Source: Wolfiporia cocos
Taxonomy: Eukaryota > Basidiomycota > Agaricomycetes > Polyporales > Phaeolaceae
Direction: 5' to 3'
Assembly (NCBI GenBank): GCA_029448655.1
Contig: JACCLO010000030.1
Coordinates: 83,787-147,786 of the forward strand
DNA: 64,000 bases
Both the position numbers and the translations under genes were made by a program. Each line of letters starts with the position of its first letter. The first letter of the stretch is position 1. The notes beneath the pieces are model-generated. The model did not search any database and was not told where the DNA came from. It saw only the letters and a program-made list of their open reading frames with translations. This document shows positions 10,486-22,239 of this stretch, piece after piece.

Positions 10486-13400
10486 TCACTGTCTCAGGCT
10501 CGCGGGAATTTCCACTAGGACCACCGGCATCCTTCCAACGAGTGTTGTACGATCGATGCTCTTTATCGTCTCTTCTATTTTGCAGCATATCCCTTCATTT
10601 GCGCGAAGCAACTCTTCCAAACTGTCAATGACAGCACGCCCAGAGGACGCATATTCGGCCTCGAGGTCGATAAGGCGGTTGAAGTGGGCGACACTGCAGT
10701 GGCCGTTCACAGGGATCAGCAGGTCCGCAAGAATGCGAAGTATGTATGGGCAGTCAGCACACACCTATCCGCACGCATGTGCATAGGATCCTGCGCTGCC
10801 TCCCGGAGGATTGCACTCCGATCAATGTGCACTTCTTCACGTACGCTGTCAAAGCGATCCGTGATCTTGCCGAAAATAGCCTGCGAGGGTCGAGCACATA
10901 CTCAGCATACCGCAATATCCTTAGCAGCTTCTACGGCACCTGATGCAACTCCCGCAGAACATCTTCGATGTCTTGGACATTTGCAGTGGCTTCCTTGCAC
11001 CGCGAGCGGTTCCCAGCACCCGTTATATTTGTTTTCCGGAATGAGCCACGTTCACGTCGCCCTATGAAAGGCTCGTGTTCAATATCCTGCAGCAGCAGTC
11101 CCAGTGACACTAACAACAAAAGTCAGAAGTGCGCCGTTGTATCTATGGATAAGTTTACCAGTAGCCCTCTCTCGCTTGTATGGGCTCAGCGATGTGGGCT
11201 GACTCCGAGAACCAATCTCAAAGTTCAACTCCGGCAACGGTTCGCATTCTTCCACGACTGGCGCGAAGGTAACGGAATGTCTAGGATGGGTCTTTCTCGT
11301 GGAGACAGAGTCTCCTGCACAATCATCGACCTCAACAACCTTGCCAATTGGGGTAGATGTTACCTCCGTCAACTCAAAATCAGTTTGCTCAAGCTTTTCC
11401 GGAGAGGGAATGACGAGAGGAGCAGGAGAATGTATACGATCGGATCTTGGTGTGGTATTCGTTCCGAGCATGGAATCTGCTATGGTCGCATGTATCGCCT
11501 TGTTGGCAACTTCGGAGATGTCTGACATAGAATCTTCAGCGGTGGCTGGCTCCTCAGGCAGAGGCCCTGTATGAACATTACCAGATCCCGTCAAGAGGCT
11601 TTCAGATGCGGATGATGACATAGACTTCTTGGACAGAGATGTGCATCCCAAAGTATTCAGTGTAGGCTGTATGGTTTCTTCATGGTGAACACCAGGAACT
11701 CCGCTCGTACTGTTGTCTACAGTCGCAGATCTGTGAGGGGCTTCAGAAGTGAGGTTGGCCCATGGCGCAATCTTTCTCTTTTTGCTTGTGGACTGTTTTA
11801 GTATTAGCGTATGGCGTAGAAAGTGTCACGGTACACGCGCCTTAGCAATGTTGGTAGAACCTGACAATGGGTGAGCTTTCTCTTGCAAGGCAGGGTTCGA
11901 CATTTCGACCCTCTGTAGTCCACGACCATGATATGGCTTTCTCATCAATCACGAGAACGCAAGAGAACAAACATACCCTTTTGTCCGTTGTCGAAGCACT
12001 GGCTGCGAGAGCAGGGACCACATGCTTTGCGTGTGTCTTGATTTTTACTTCCGATTGATTTTCCTTAGTCTCTTCGACAGGTTCGTCCTCGACGAACGTG
12101 TCAGATAGCTCATGCCTGTCACATAACGGATCGTCGTCCGAGGCTCCCTGGTAGATGATAGGGCCCGGCGGAGACGGTTTTGTCTTCCAGAGCTTTGCTT
12201 TATGAGGTCTACCTTTGGTCGTGCTCGACTGAGGGGCTTTGCTTTCCAGGGCAGGCTTATTGTCGGCCTTCTTGCGACGAGCAAACAAAGCTGTGAGAGG
12301 AGACAACGTGTTCCGAGTAGACGAAAATGGATCGGATTCGGGTAGAGCACCATAGTCAATCATGTGGGAGCATGAGGTAGGAGAACATATTTTCTCCTTT
12401 TCGCCGTGATATCTGTTGGTTGCCCTAGTCGCCGCTGTAGAACGAGGCTGAAGCACCTGAGATTCCGTGCGCTCTGGAGGATCTGGTGTGCAAAGAGCGC
12501 TACGACCTGTCGGGGAAGTCTTGGATCGTTTATTGGCAACAGCGTCCTCTGCCAGCTTATCTGAGTTAGGACCGTCTTCGCTGCACTCAGTAGAATCTCG
12601 CTTTCTCTTGTAGGCCTTGGCGGCAACAGAGTTATTGGTCGACTTGCGGGTTTTCCCGGCAAGTCGGGATTCGGACGATTTGGCTGACCTAGTGGAGATT
12701 ACTCTAGGGCCTTCCGACCGTTGCCTACGTTGAGGCGGGGCCAGCAGAACCGAGTCGACGTCAGATGGATCACATAGTTCCTCATCGCTTGCGCCAAAGG
12801 CTTCTCTTCGGACATTTTTCGAACGCATATGGGGCGTAGATTTCATAGACTGACGTTCGTCGATAGCAGAAGATCTCGAACTAGTCGCGTTATCAAGGTC
12901 TGATCCGCAGCTGAGTTCGTCACTGCTTTGGTTGGTATTGTAGACTAGCGGAAAGTTGACAGTGTTGATGAGCGCGGATGCTATGGATTGTGTGATACTC
13001 ACATTGTTGGACTTTCTCAATCCTCTAGTGAGTGGAGATCAGTCATGGAAGAATGCGATCAATTTAGCGCACCTCGGATTGGCTTAGTTGTTTCATCGGC
13101 TTGCCCTGGGTGTCAAAATCTAAAACCAGTGGCGACGTCGCTAGTGATAGCTTCGGTGGGAGTATCTCTCTATACTTCTGTCCCTGCATTACGATACCGT
13201 GTCAGCACTCGCAAACCAGATAGAAAGTATAAGCTACGCTTTCTTACTTGACCTCTGTCGCGCAACGCATTTGCGAATCTGTCCAGATCGCCGCTCGTAA
13301 GAGTAAACGTTACAACTGGGCCGCTTTCGTCTATGCCAGAGGTTATCGGTTCTCCTCCGAGAATAGGAGGACTGCACATGACAATTTGCACCTGCGCGCC

Positions 13401-14870
13401 GACCCTCTCCTCGCCAGAACGCTCGCGCAGGATATCTATTTTGTGTATGGAAGTGTATGAGATTGTCAGGGATTCATATTGGTTATCCTGTATCGATGTA
13501 TGAACATATAATCAGCTCGCCGTATGACGGACATCGAATAAGGTCAAAAGGCACACTTCTATGAGCATGTTCACGAGTATTGCCTTGGGATCGACATATA
13601 GCCTATCGCATCGTTGTGTTTGCCCACAGGCACAGACTTCTTCTATCGCAAAAGGCTGCGGGCTATATGGCGCCGGTCAGCGTGATAATACGGCAGCTTA
13701 AGTTACTCACAAAGTCCGGTCGCCAGCAGCCAGTGCTTCGGCAATCTTCCGTGAGGTCACGTCCCAGTCCTCCGAGGGCACGTTCTCAAGCAGCCCCGTG
13801 ACCTTTTTGTCCGATGCTGGTGGTTTCCGGGGGAGACGACTTGCTGAACACAGACTGGATGAATGCAGTACGGTTTGCGCGACCGGAGGCAGCCCCCTTC
13901 GTTGAAGGCAATAGACGCGCAAATAGCGTCAACAAGCTCTCCAGAGGAAGGAAATCTGGATCATGGTATCGGAATCTGACATGACGCTGCTTCGAGAGAG
14001 CTTACCTTTGGTGCGCCAGATGGTGGCTCCGAGGCGACGACTACGCACAAGAAATGGTATGCGGCATAGTAAGGTAAAATGGAATCAGGCTCACCCTCCA
14101 AGGATTTGGTCGTCACGAAGCGTGTGTTGATTGGCGTGATGCATCGCAGCAGAATCGGCGAGAAGAGTATATGCCTGGTAATGTCGAAATGAGTGTAAGT
14201 TTGGCGCATAAATAAAGGTGTAAGAGACCGTACAGTGCATCGTAAACCAGTACTTATCATCGGAGCAGTTGGTGAGAAACATATGTCGCATAGATTGGGA
14301 AAAAGCGTGGCTGCTATGACGTCCTTTGCTTTGCTACTTTTGCCTTTGTCTAGCGCACCCATGAGCCCATCTGAAGAAGGGAATGGGGATGGAGATTACC
14401 GTTTTCACTTTCATCGAGAAAATCCTGGACATAGTCAGCTTCCCGGACAAAGCGTAAACATCGAACTAAAGCATACGAGAACACCGGACAAGAGAGAGTT
14501 GAGCACTCCTTCCCATAACCCCTGTTGCTCATTCTGCTGCTTTCTAAGAGTTGGGAGAACCTTCTCGTGATAGACCTTGTAGAAAATCGCGGCAGCGGCT
14601 TCAAGGGCAGGCTGCGGAAAAGCAGAGTATATGGGAAGAAGGGGCCTGCGCAGACACTGAGATAACACTTTGGATGCTTGCTCGGATATCGTGGATAAAT
14701 TCTATATGATGATGAACAGACATCCACTGAGCCCCAAATAGCTGCCTTACGAGTAAGACGAGGTGGGAGGACACCTTCTCGAGGGCCTCTGCTAGACTTT
14801 TGCTATTCTTGGCGCGAGATTTTGAGATAGTCTGCTGCAGCAATTTGAAAGGAGAATCGGAGGCAGACAT
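10486..14870 (-). CDS. Multi-exon protein: helical N-terminus, disordered middle, helical C-terminus
   Basis: The start ATG is at 14870. Exon 1 (14870-14751) encodes 40 residues, then a GT-AG intron (14750-14702) joins to an exon with an ARM/HEAT-like helical stretch (PALEAAAAIFYKVYHEKVL, about 14600). Further exons follow: LDKGKSSKAKDVIAATLF (about 14340), SEDWDVTSRKIAEALAAGD (about 13720) and PVVTFTLTSGDLDRFANAL (about 13300). A long Ser/Lys/Arg-rich disordered part covers 13020-11850 and 11650-11120. The C-terminus is helical and charged: IFGKITDRFDSVREEVHIDR (about 10850) and NRLIDLEAEYASSGRAVIDS (about 10670). The overall plan resembles meiotic axis proteins (Red1/Rec10/SYCP2), but no diagnostic motif was recognised, so this is a hypothesis. 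Not all splice sites were resolved. Confidence 0.5.
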
Positions 14871-14949
14871 TTCAAGTGGTGGGTGTACAAGGAGTAACTA
14901 GTATGGCTGTCAAGAACAAGGCGCGACGCGGAAACGCGTAGTGTCACAT

Positions 14950-16554
14950 CCATCACAAATACGTGACGCGACGCAACGCACGCGCTACTAGACATCTCTG
15001 AATTAAGACGCCGATTCGAGCCGACGTTGTCCAGAATACAAGCTTGTGCTTCTGCGGACGCTTCAAACATAGCTGGTATATGTATGGTATATGATATTTC
15101 TCATTAGCAGAAAGTAGCCACCCTTGCCGCTCGTTTGTCTTCAGGGCGAGGTATGCGATAATGGTACAAGACAAGAAAGAAGCATAACCAAAGCTGGCGT
15201 AGAGTGACAAGAATGTCCGAACAATGCATACGAGAGCCAATCACTCATACATCTTGTCTCCGTCGGTCTCAACGCCATAGAACTGCCACATCCGATGCGC
15301 CTCCAAGTCCGGCATCCCATCCATCTTCGCGCCCACTTCTCCGTCAACCTCATATAGCTGTTTAGTCTATAAATGAAGTCTTATGAGGCACCAAACAGCA
15401 ACTAGGAAAGGAGGGAGGGGGGGTTGCTCACGAGACAGAGCGTAGTCTTGATCATCGGAGGGCCAGGCGTAAATTGCTCGAAGTCGTCGTTTGACGAGTC
15501 TGCTTGATCCCTAGCGAATAAGTGCGGATGTGGTACGTGCAAATGTTCATCACCACCCTCCGTGGCAGAATCTACTAGCATGTCGGGCGCAGCGGGATTA
15601 CTTGGGACAGCGACCTGCATTGTTCGCTTGACACGTATGAGTCTTTCTTCGATCCATCGAGTATAACTGCATCTGAAATTGCCCGTGCGACAAGATCGGT
15701 AATAGATTTCTGACCAGTGCAAAGTAGCTTAAAATAGCATGAGTACATGATGCTGATTCTCAAAAAAGTGAGGATGCGTACAATGAGCTCGGCGCTGATC
15801 TCGCGCCTGCCAAGTGTTCGAACAACACGCTCTTCTTTGCCGTCGGAGCCTGGAGTTGTCTTACCAGCCTTGATGCTCGAAGGGTCGAGCCGGTCTCCGA
15901 GAATCGTTGTTATTTTCAGCTCTGACAGCAACGAGACGAGTGTGCAAAAGAAATCAACACAGCTGGCCCGGCACACGTAGCGATCTGCACTGGTGTGAGT
16001 GCGTCCCTGTCCTCGGCGTGAGGGGTAGTCGGCGGATCGAAGAACCCAGGGGGAAGTGGCTGCCCGTGAACGATCGTCGTGTTGGCAGTGGAGTCATACT
16101 CCGAGAACTGGTGAGGGCACCGTAGATCCTCTGCCCATAGCGACCGTAAAGCTTCGTAGCCACCCGGCAGCGCGAACTCCCCGAGGTCGATCGGACCGGC
16201 GCGAAGCATTTGATCGAAGAGGAGGTACCTGCGAAGCTGGGGCGTCGTGAAATAGTGCCGCACCTGCTCGAAGTCTTCGAGGATGACGTCTCGATTGGCG
16301 AGGATAGTGAGCGCTTGAGCTTCGAGTGGGAGACCAATATTGCGATCAGTGTCGAAACCTATGGCCGGGGTTCGGAGGAGGATTCGATCACCCACCCACC
16401 AGCTCGTCCCATTTTCCCACACTAGTCTCCGCCAGCGTCCACACGTCCTCCTCCTCCCGGCCCTCCTCGTTCCTCCCAAGGAGCAAGCATCACGTGTCCT
16501 CTGACCCCGCCCACGGCGCGAGCGGCACCGTCCTCTTAGTATCAGCATGAACAT
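14950..16554 (-). CDS. Unrecognised multi-exon protein
   Basis: The best coding signal is 16440-15960, with a globular-looking sequence that includes DVILEDFEQVRHYFTTPQL and LRSLWAEDLRCPHQFSEYD. A second segment (about 15960-15730) has LGRREISAELIVRILTFLR, followed by 15660-15450 and a hydrophobic segment near 15230-15130 (FLSLYASFGYASFLSCTII), possibly a membrane span. The start is not fixed: the first ATG (16554) is preceded by a basic, low-complexity stretch that may be untranslated. No family recognised. It is on the same strand as the 14870 gene and lies just upstream of it. Confidence 0.45.
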
Positions 16555-17618
16555 ACGCCGCAGGCACAGTCGGGACGCCGTGCACGGTCACAGCAGCAAG
16601 TGTGGCCGGCGCCCGGCGCCCGGAGTTACCATATCAATAAATCAGCACCGAGCCGCTATGAGAGGGCAGGGATTGGAAGGGAAGGGGATGAACATGAGCG
16701 CGGTCGCGACGTCAGTCACAAACGGCGTGTGGAGGAGGCCGGTCCACCGGACGTGCACCGCGTCTGCGACGGACGCCGGCGCGGGCGGCGCGTAGACGGC
16801 AACGTAAGGGTCGGTAGCGTCGCCAGCGTGCGGCCTGCCGCGGCCGAGTGAGTGAGGTGAGATCGGCGTGTGAAAGGGAGATGGCGCAGCTCACCGCTGT
16901 GCGTGTAGGCATGCCATTCCAGCCTACTGAAAGAGCGCAGATACGTCCTCCTCCCAGTCTGCCTGCCCGTTTGCGTCGTGTGGCGCCCGGGCGCAGGGGA
17001 AGGACGTGGAGAGGTGTATCGCGGGCAGCGTCGTGACGGTCGGCGAGACTACGTGTGCGAGGGATGCTTCCAGGGGGTGAGTGCGAGTGCATATGAAGAG
17101 TTACTATATATGCGGGACCGATCGCGGCAAACGGGACGCAGGACACCTGACTGCAAGGCGTAGAGCACGCGCCGTGGGCCACGGAGCGTGTCCCAGCCCG
17201 ATAGCGCCGCGTGCTGCTTCGTGTTCAGCGGGACCACGTCGAGAGGAGCGAGCACCGCAACGCTGTCACAGCGGCGGGATGAAGACAAGATGGACACAGA
17301 CGCAGTAATTAAGGCATAGGGCGGACGGTGTGGGCGTGATAACACATGTAACTAACTTTCACAATCCTGTACGTCCTCCCGTTGCTCGAGTCTCGTATTG
17401 TATTCGTTTCAGACCTGCCCTGTACGCACAATTGAGATCCCTTATTAGGATGTCCCGAGATTCGGCACCGCTCGTCGATCGATCGCATGCGGGACTCAAA
17501 CCCGCCGTCATTTGTCGTCGCCCTCGGTCTCGCGCCTTTTCCTTTTCGCTGGATCGCTACGCTCGTCCCATATTTTCCTGGCTTTGCACGCCCTGCCTCA
17601 TCCCACCCCGCTACGGCG
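16555..17618. other. GC-rich intergenic region between divergent genes
   Basis: This is the shared upstream region of the minus-strand gene ending near 16554 and of MSH4 (plus strand from 17619). Open frames here are long mainly because of GC richness (Arg/Ala/Gly-rich translations on both strands) and I do not support them as genes. Confidence 0.4.
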
Positions 17619-20600
17619 ATGTCACGCGGCTGGGCAGCCCAGTCGCGTCCGGCTACCGCCCGACCCCAGACCGCCGCATCATCCAGGCACGAGGCCAGCT
17701 ATGTCCTGGAAGGGCGCGGAGTGTCACGTGAAGTCGGCCTTGCTGCATTGGACAAGGATACCGGGAGGGTTTCCCTTATCCAGGTGCGCATGTAGTCAGC
17801 TCGTACTGAATCATCGCTCAATATGATGGTCCACAGCTCGTGGACAGTCCCACATATGTCAAGACGCTGCATCAGCTTCATCTGCATTCTCCATCCATTA
17901 TTCTGGTCCCAAACACCTTTTTATCTCTGATAGATACACCTATGGCATCTGGAGGAAAGAAAGCCTCGTCGACTTCGGTCCTAGTGCAGTGCATGATCGA
18001 AGAGTTTGATGCCACAGTCGATCCAGTGATGAGAAAATACTGGAACGATGATGCTGGTGAGCAATATGACTACTGAGCACATGCTTCGCGTTGCAACTGT
18101 AAACGCAGGACTTGCCTTTGTCAACCAGCTGATAGTTGATGACGATGAGCGGCCTGCAACTCTTGTCGCGGTGTCCAGCAAGTGGGTATATGCGTCCGAA
18201 ACCTTGCGACTATACTGAACAACATTAATAGGTATTACGCGCTCTCTGCAGCTAGCGCGCTATTCGAGTATGCAGAGTCGAAGCTCAATTTACGCTTTGC
18301 TCCTTCTTCGCTCCTCATACGATATGTACAAGTAGAAGGCAGCATGATGATAGATCCCGAGACTGCTCGAAACTTGGAGCTGGTGGGCAGCATCTCATTC
18401 AAGAGGTCCACCCATTCCATGTTTGGGTAAACCCTCTCTGTCTCTTAATATATGCCCACGATTCAAGTAATTCACACCTAGGCTATTAAATCATACATAC
18501 ACTGCAATGGGTGCTCGCCTCCTCCGGGCAAATGTACTCGCGCCTATCACTGGTATATCATTTTGCAACCGTTACGGAGTTGATCTAATAATGCTGCAGA
18601 CAGTCTTCTATAGAGGCGCGCCTTGATGTCGTCGAAGGTCTATCAACTCCATGGATGTGTCTATTTCGGCTTACTGTCTTAAAGAGCTCATACAGAATGG
18701 AAATCGTTTCGACAATATGAAGAACGCGCTCAAGTCCCTCCATAATATGGACTTCGATAAGCTAATCTGCTCGGCAAGCTTTCGCCGTTTCAGGTCATGC
18801 ACAGTATCAATGCTCATTTGAATCATCAGCTTGCTGCATCCGAGGCGCGTGAGACAAGCACTGCAAAGCTTGCTGCCGCTCGCGTCGCGCAAATGCTCAG
18901 TCTCCGAAACATAGTCAAGAACATGCCCGTTCTCGCGAAAGCCTTGACAGGCAGCCGCTCCCGTCCGTTACGAATCGTACTGGACGTAGGTGCTGGAGAT
19001 ATAATTGTAGATTGGATGCGCGCTAAGCGCCTGTTCGATGTAGATGATCTCTGACGAGCGACTTTCAAGAATCGAACAGCATGTTAGCGAAGCATTGAAT
19101 GAAGAAGAAGCTTCAGCGAAAGTACGTGCCAAATAACGCAGCCTTCGTTGAGATTCGATGGATCTATACAGCGCGGCCTGAATGCGGTGAATGCACGTGT
19201 GTACGCCGTCAAGGTATGTTTCCTCCTCCTTAACATCATTTGTTAATGCTCAAATCCAGCAAATCAGGCAAACTACAATCGCCTCCTTGACGTCGCACGA
19301 GAAACATACAAGGAGAATGTCGGGGATATATTTGCATTGAACCGCGAACTCTCGGAGCAACACGACCTGCCTCTTAGTCTAGTGTACCAGGACACAGGCT
19401 TCGTTTTTGCTTTGAAGAAGACAGATCTCCGAGGGGAGCTACCTAGAGGCTTTGTGAATGTGACAGCTCAGAGAAAGCGGTGGCTCTTTTCTAGTATCGA
19501 GCTGGTCAGTCCTGTACGAGGTTACCAGTGTGAGAATGCTCACAGCTTGAGCAGAAGAAGAGAAACGCGCGCATGAAGGATGCACTGGACGAGACGCTGA
19601 TCATGAGTGACAAGTATGTAGTACCGGTTGGCATTCCAATACCCGGCTCACAGGTCATACCAGGATTATACAAGAGTTGATCGCCGAGATCGTCGATGTC
19701 ATTGGAGCTCTGTACAAAGCTTCGGAGGCCGTTGCCATTGTGGACATGTTGTGGTCTTTTGCGCATGCCAGCATTCGTACGTCCTGTAAATGCTAGACTG
19801 ACAGAGATGTTGATTGTAAGGTTTGGTTTTGATTTCTTAGTGCGTGACTATGGTGAGCATCCTCTAAGTTAGATAACAGTGACCACTTAATACTTGGTGT
19901 AGTGCGTCCCGAGTTCACGGGAACCTTAGCCATAAAGGCGGGGCAGCATCCTGTTCTAGAGAACGTTCAGGCGGCCGGGACGCTTGTACCGAATGATGTA
20001 TATTGCTGCGAGGCTTCCTCTTTTCAAATTGTCCAGGGGCCGAAGTTCGTCTGATCATCTGATTCATCATATCTATCGCTCAATGCTGATTCAACGCAGC
20101 ATGTTAGGTACGCCGAGCCCGTATATGGTCAACAAACATCCGATTGTCTGTGACCATAGGCAAGAGCATATACTTGCGGCAGATTGGGCTGCTGACAGTC
20201 ATGGCAATGTGCGGATGCTTTGTTCCTGCTGAGTACGGTAGCTTCAGGTGCGGACCTTCTCCAAATATCACCAAAACCGCCTCTTTGAATGTCGTATCAT
20301 GCAGACTGCACGATGCACTCCTGACTCGGCTATCGAACGACGACGATATCGAAAAGAGCCTGAGCACATTTGCGAGTGAGATGGCATCTTGCGCGATGAT
20401 CGTTGGTTGTAACTTGAGCTAACTATGAAACCAGCATCATCTTGATGCCGAAATTGTGCCAGGGATTGCTACGGAGAATTCTCTCATCCTGATCGACGAA
20501 GTTGGCCGCGGCACCTCTCCAAGGGAAGAAGTTGGCATCTCGCATGCCATCGCAGAGGAACTCATCAAACTCAAGGTCGTACCGGCTCATTTTGCGGTCC

Positions 20601-21365
20601 CTGTACATTACTGATAATGCCGTTGGTTTGCTAGTCATATGTCTTCTTCGCAACGTATGCACCTGTACCATTATCACTAATGTATGGGTTGCTTACAGGC
20701 CCTGTAGTCACTTCAGCGAGCTCACGACAACATTGTCGCGCCAGCCATCTGTTGTCAAGTGAGTAGGTTTTGAATGATTACATCTCGGTTACTAACAGAA
20801 CTTGTCAGCCTTCATCTTGCCGTTCAGGTTCTCCATACCAATCGCTTCGTGTATCTTTGTTAACTTCTGACGCAGAGGTCACGCCAATCCACGTCGAACT
20901 TTGGCATGACTTTTCAATACAGGTGCGTACATTTGCGAGACCTTGGCCCTTTGCTGTTCGTCACAGAGTTGTCGACGGAGCGCCGGAACAGACGAGCCAC
21001 TACGGTTTGTTGGACATATTGTGTGGTACGCTGAGCTAAGTTTCATCTGTGCCAGGTCTTGATCTTGCCCGACTTGCCGATCTACCGAATGACGTCCTCG
21101 CCGAGGGAAGGCGGGTCGCAGAAGCCTTGAGCGAGATGGAGGAACGCCAGGAGCAGGATAGCCGCTCGAACAAAGTCTCCATACGGCGCAAGGCCCTCCT
21201 CAGGGTATGTACTCCTTATGGCAGGTGCTACTTTCAGTCCGCTCTCAGCTACGGACCCAACTCACGCAAGCGCTCGATCATTCCTCGCTACCCGATGAAG
21301 AGTTGGCTGCTCATCTTGCTCGATTCCAGAAGGAGATCATGCAGGTCCTCCGTGATACCATGTAG
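17619..21365 (+). CDS. MSH4: MutS homologue 4, meiotic crossover factor
   Basis: A complete reading frame of 26 exons: 17619-17783, 17837-18056, 18109-18181, 18232-18426, 18482-18552, 18614-18637, 18685-18773, 18830-18985, 19044-19121, 19172-19213, 19268-19504, 19546-19613, 19664-19776, 19841-19852, 19903-20044, 20100-20107, 20160-20247, 20305-20401, 20435-20575, 20635-20654, 20708-20758, 20809-20827, 20876-20922, 20967-21004, 21056-21204, 21249-21365. The total is 2460 nt, 819 residues. MSH4 hallmarks are VLEGRGVSREVGLAALD near the N-terminus, the YYALSAASALFEY segment, the MutS core, Walker A GPNMLGKS, IEKSLSTFASEM, Walker B LILIDEVGRGTS and ATHFSEL. MSH4 acts with MSH5 to stabilise meiotic recombination intermediates; family members lack the mismatch-reading N-terminal domain, as here. 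All introns fit GT-AG except 18774-18829 (GC-AG). The Leu in Walker A, where Ser is usual, is notable. Confidence 0.93.
19841..19852 (+). other. 12-nt microexon of MSH4
   Basis: It is bounded by an AG acceptor (intron 19777-19840) and a GTGAGC donor (intron 19853-19902). It supplies the codons of the conserved RDYVRPEF motif, so it must be included for the frame to hold. Confidence 0.8.
20100..20107 (+). other. 8-nt microexon in MSH4 Walker A motif
   Basis: CATGTTAG lies between a 55-nt intron (20045-20099) and a 52-nt intron (20108-20159). Only its inclusion turns the flanking exons (GGGCCGAA and GCAAGAGC) into the P-loop GPNMLGKS. Confidence 0.85.
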
Positions 21366-22239
21366 TATGTCGGGTACATCCTTTGACAAGTAAGCGGTTC
21401 TGTACTTGTGTGATCACACGCACGAGTGTGGAAAAGACGGCGCCGCGTCATTTTTCGATCCATACTTGCACTTAAGCTGCCCAGATAGCAATAGCGGACA
21501 CATATCACCGTGGCCGCCACAAACGTAGCGGCAGCGAACCGGACTTGTCGGGCCGTCCGTGTTTTATGACTTCCCAGGAATGCGCCCACCGGCGCCTACG
21601 TAGCAATTGCGCTTTGATCCGGTACAATTGCGCATTGTACTAGCCATAGACCGCCAAGCTCTGGCTAGCTGCCGTTGTCCATCTCCGACAGACACATCAG
21701 TCTGAAAATGTGCATGCCAATCACGGCGACGGGCACATACTCTATCACCAAGATCGTCCTCTGCCATCTATGATCATGACGGATGTCAACGAGAATCGAA
21801 TCCCTTTGATCATCAACCCCATCAAAATCACCACGATATCCAAGTCAGACTCCTCCTTGGTGCCTCCGATTCTGCATCATTCTGGTTAGGTTCTATTGCA
21901 ATGATGTACTGCTCATGTTTCGACCTCTGGGAGTTTTAAACTGCAACCCAGACATGATCCGAGCACGCTGACCAACAAAGCACCGGAGCTATCTCAACAG
22001 TGCAGTCCCGACATCTTCGCGTCGTTCAAACCGGCCGATCAGCCCACCACCCGAAGCTAAGGTTCTATTGGACAGCCACAAAAGTGATAGTCCGGATTGC
22101 ATCGTGCTGTGCAGAGTCTTCGAATCGGCGCCATTCAGTCTCCGCGAACAATATGGCTGTACACACCTGGGTTTCTTTGGAATCAAATCCATAAACATGG
22201 TATCTCATCGATATCTACGTGGGTACCTTTCGATGGCAT
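21366..22239. other. Intergenic, possible degenerate 5' part of the next gene
   Basis: No convincing gene was seen. Short plus-strand stretches around 22000-22200 (for example SPDIFASFKPADQPTTRS) may be the eroded start of the 2OG-oxygenase-like remnant that follows. Confidence 0.3.

Noticed and set aside
16712..17182. Arg/Ala-rich minus-strand open frame upstream of MSH4
   Set aside because: Length is explained by high GC content; open frames exist on both strands here.
18601..18614. Apparent frameshift in MSH4 near CTTCTATAG
   Set aside because: Using the AG at 18612-18613 as acceptor restores the frame with a normal 61-nt intron, so no mutation is needed.
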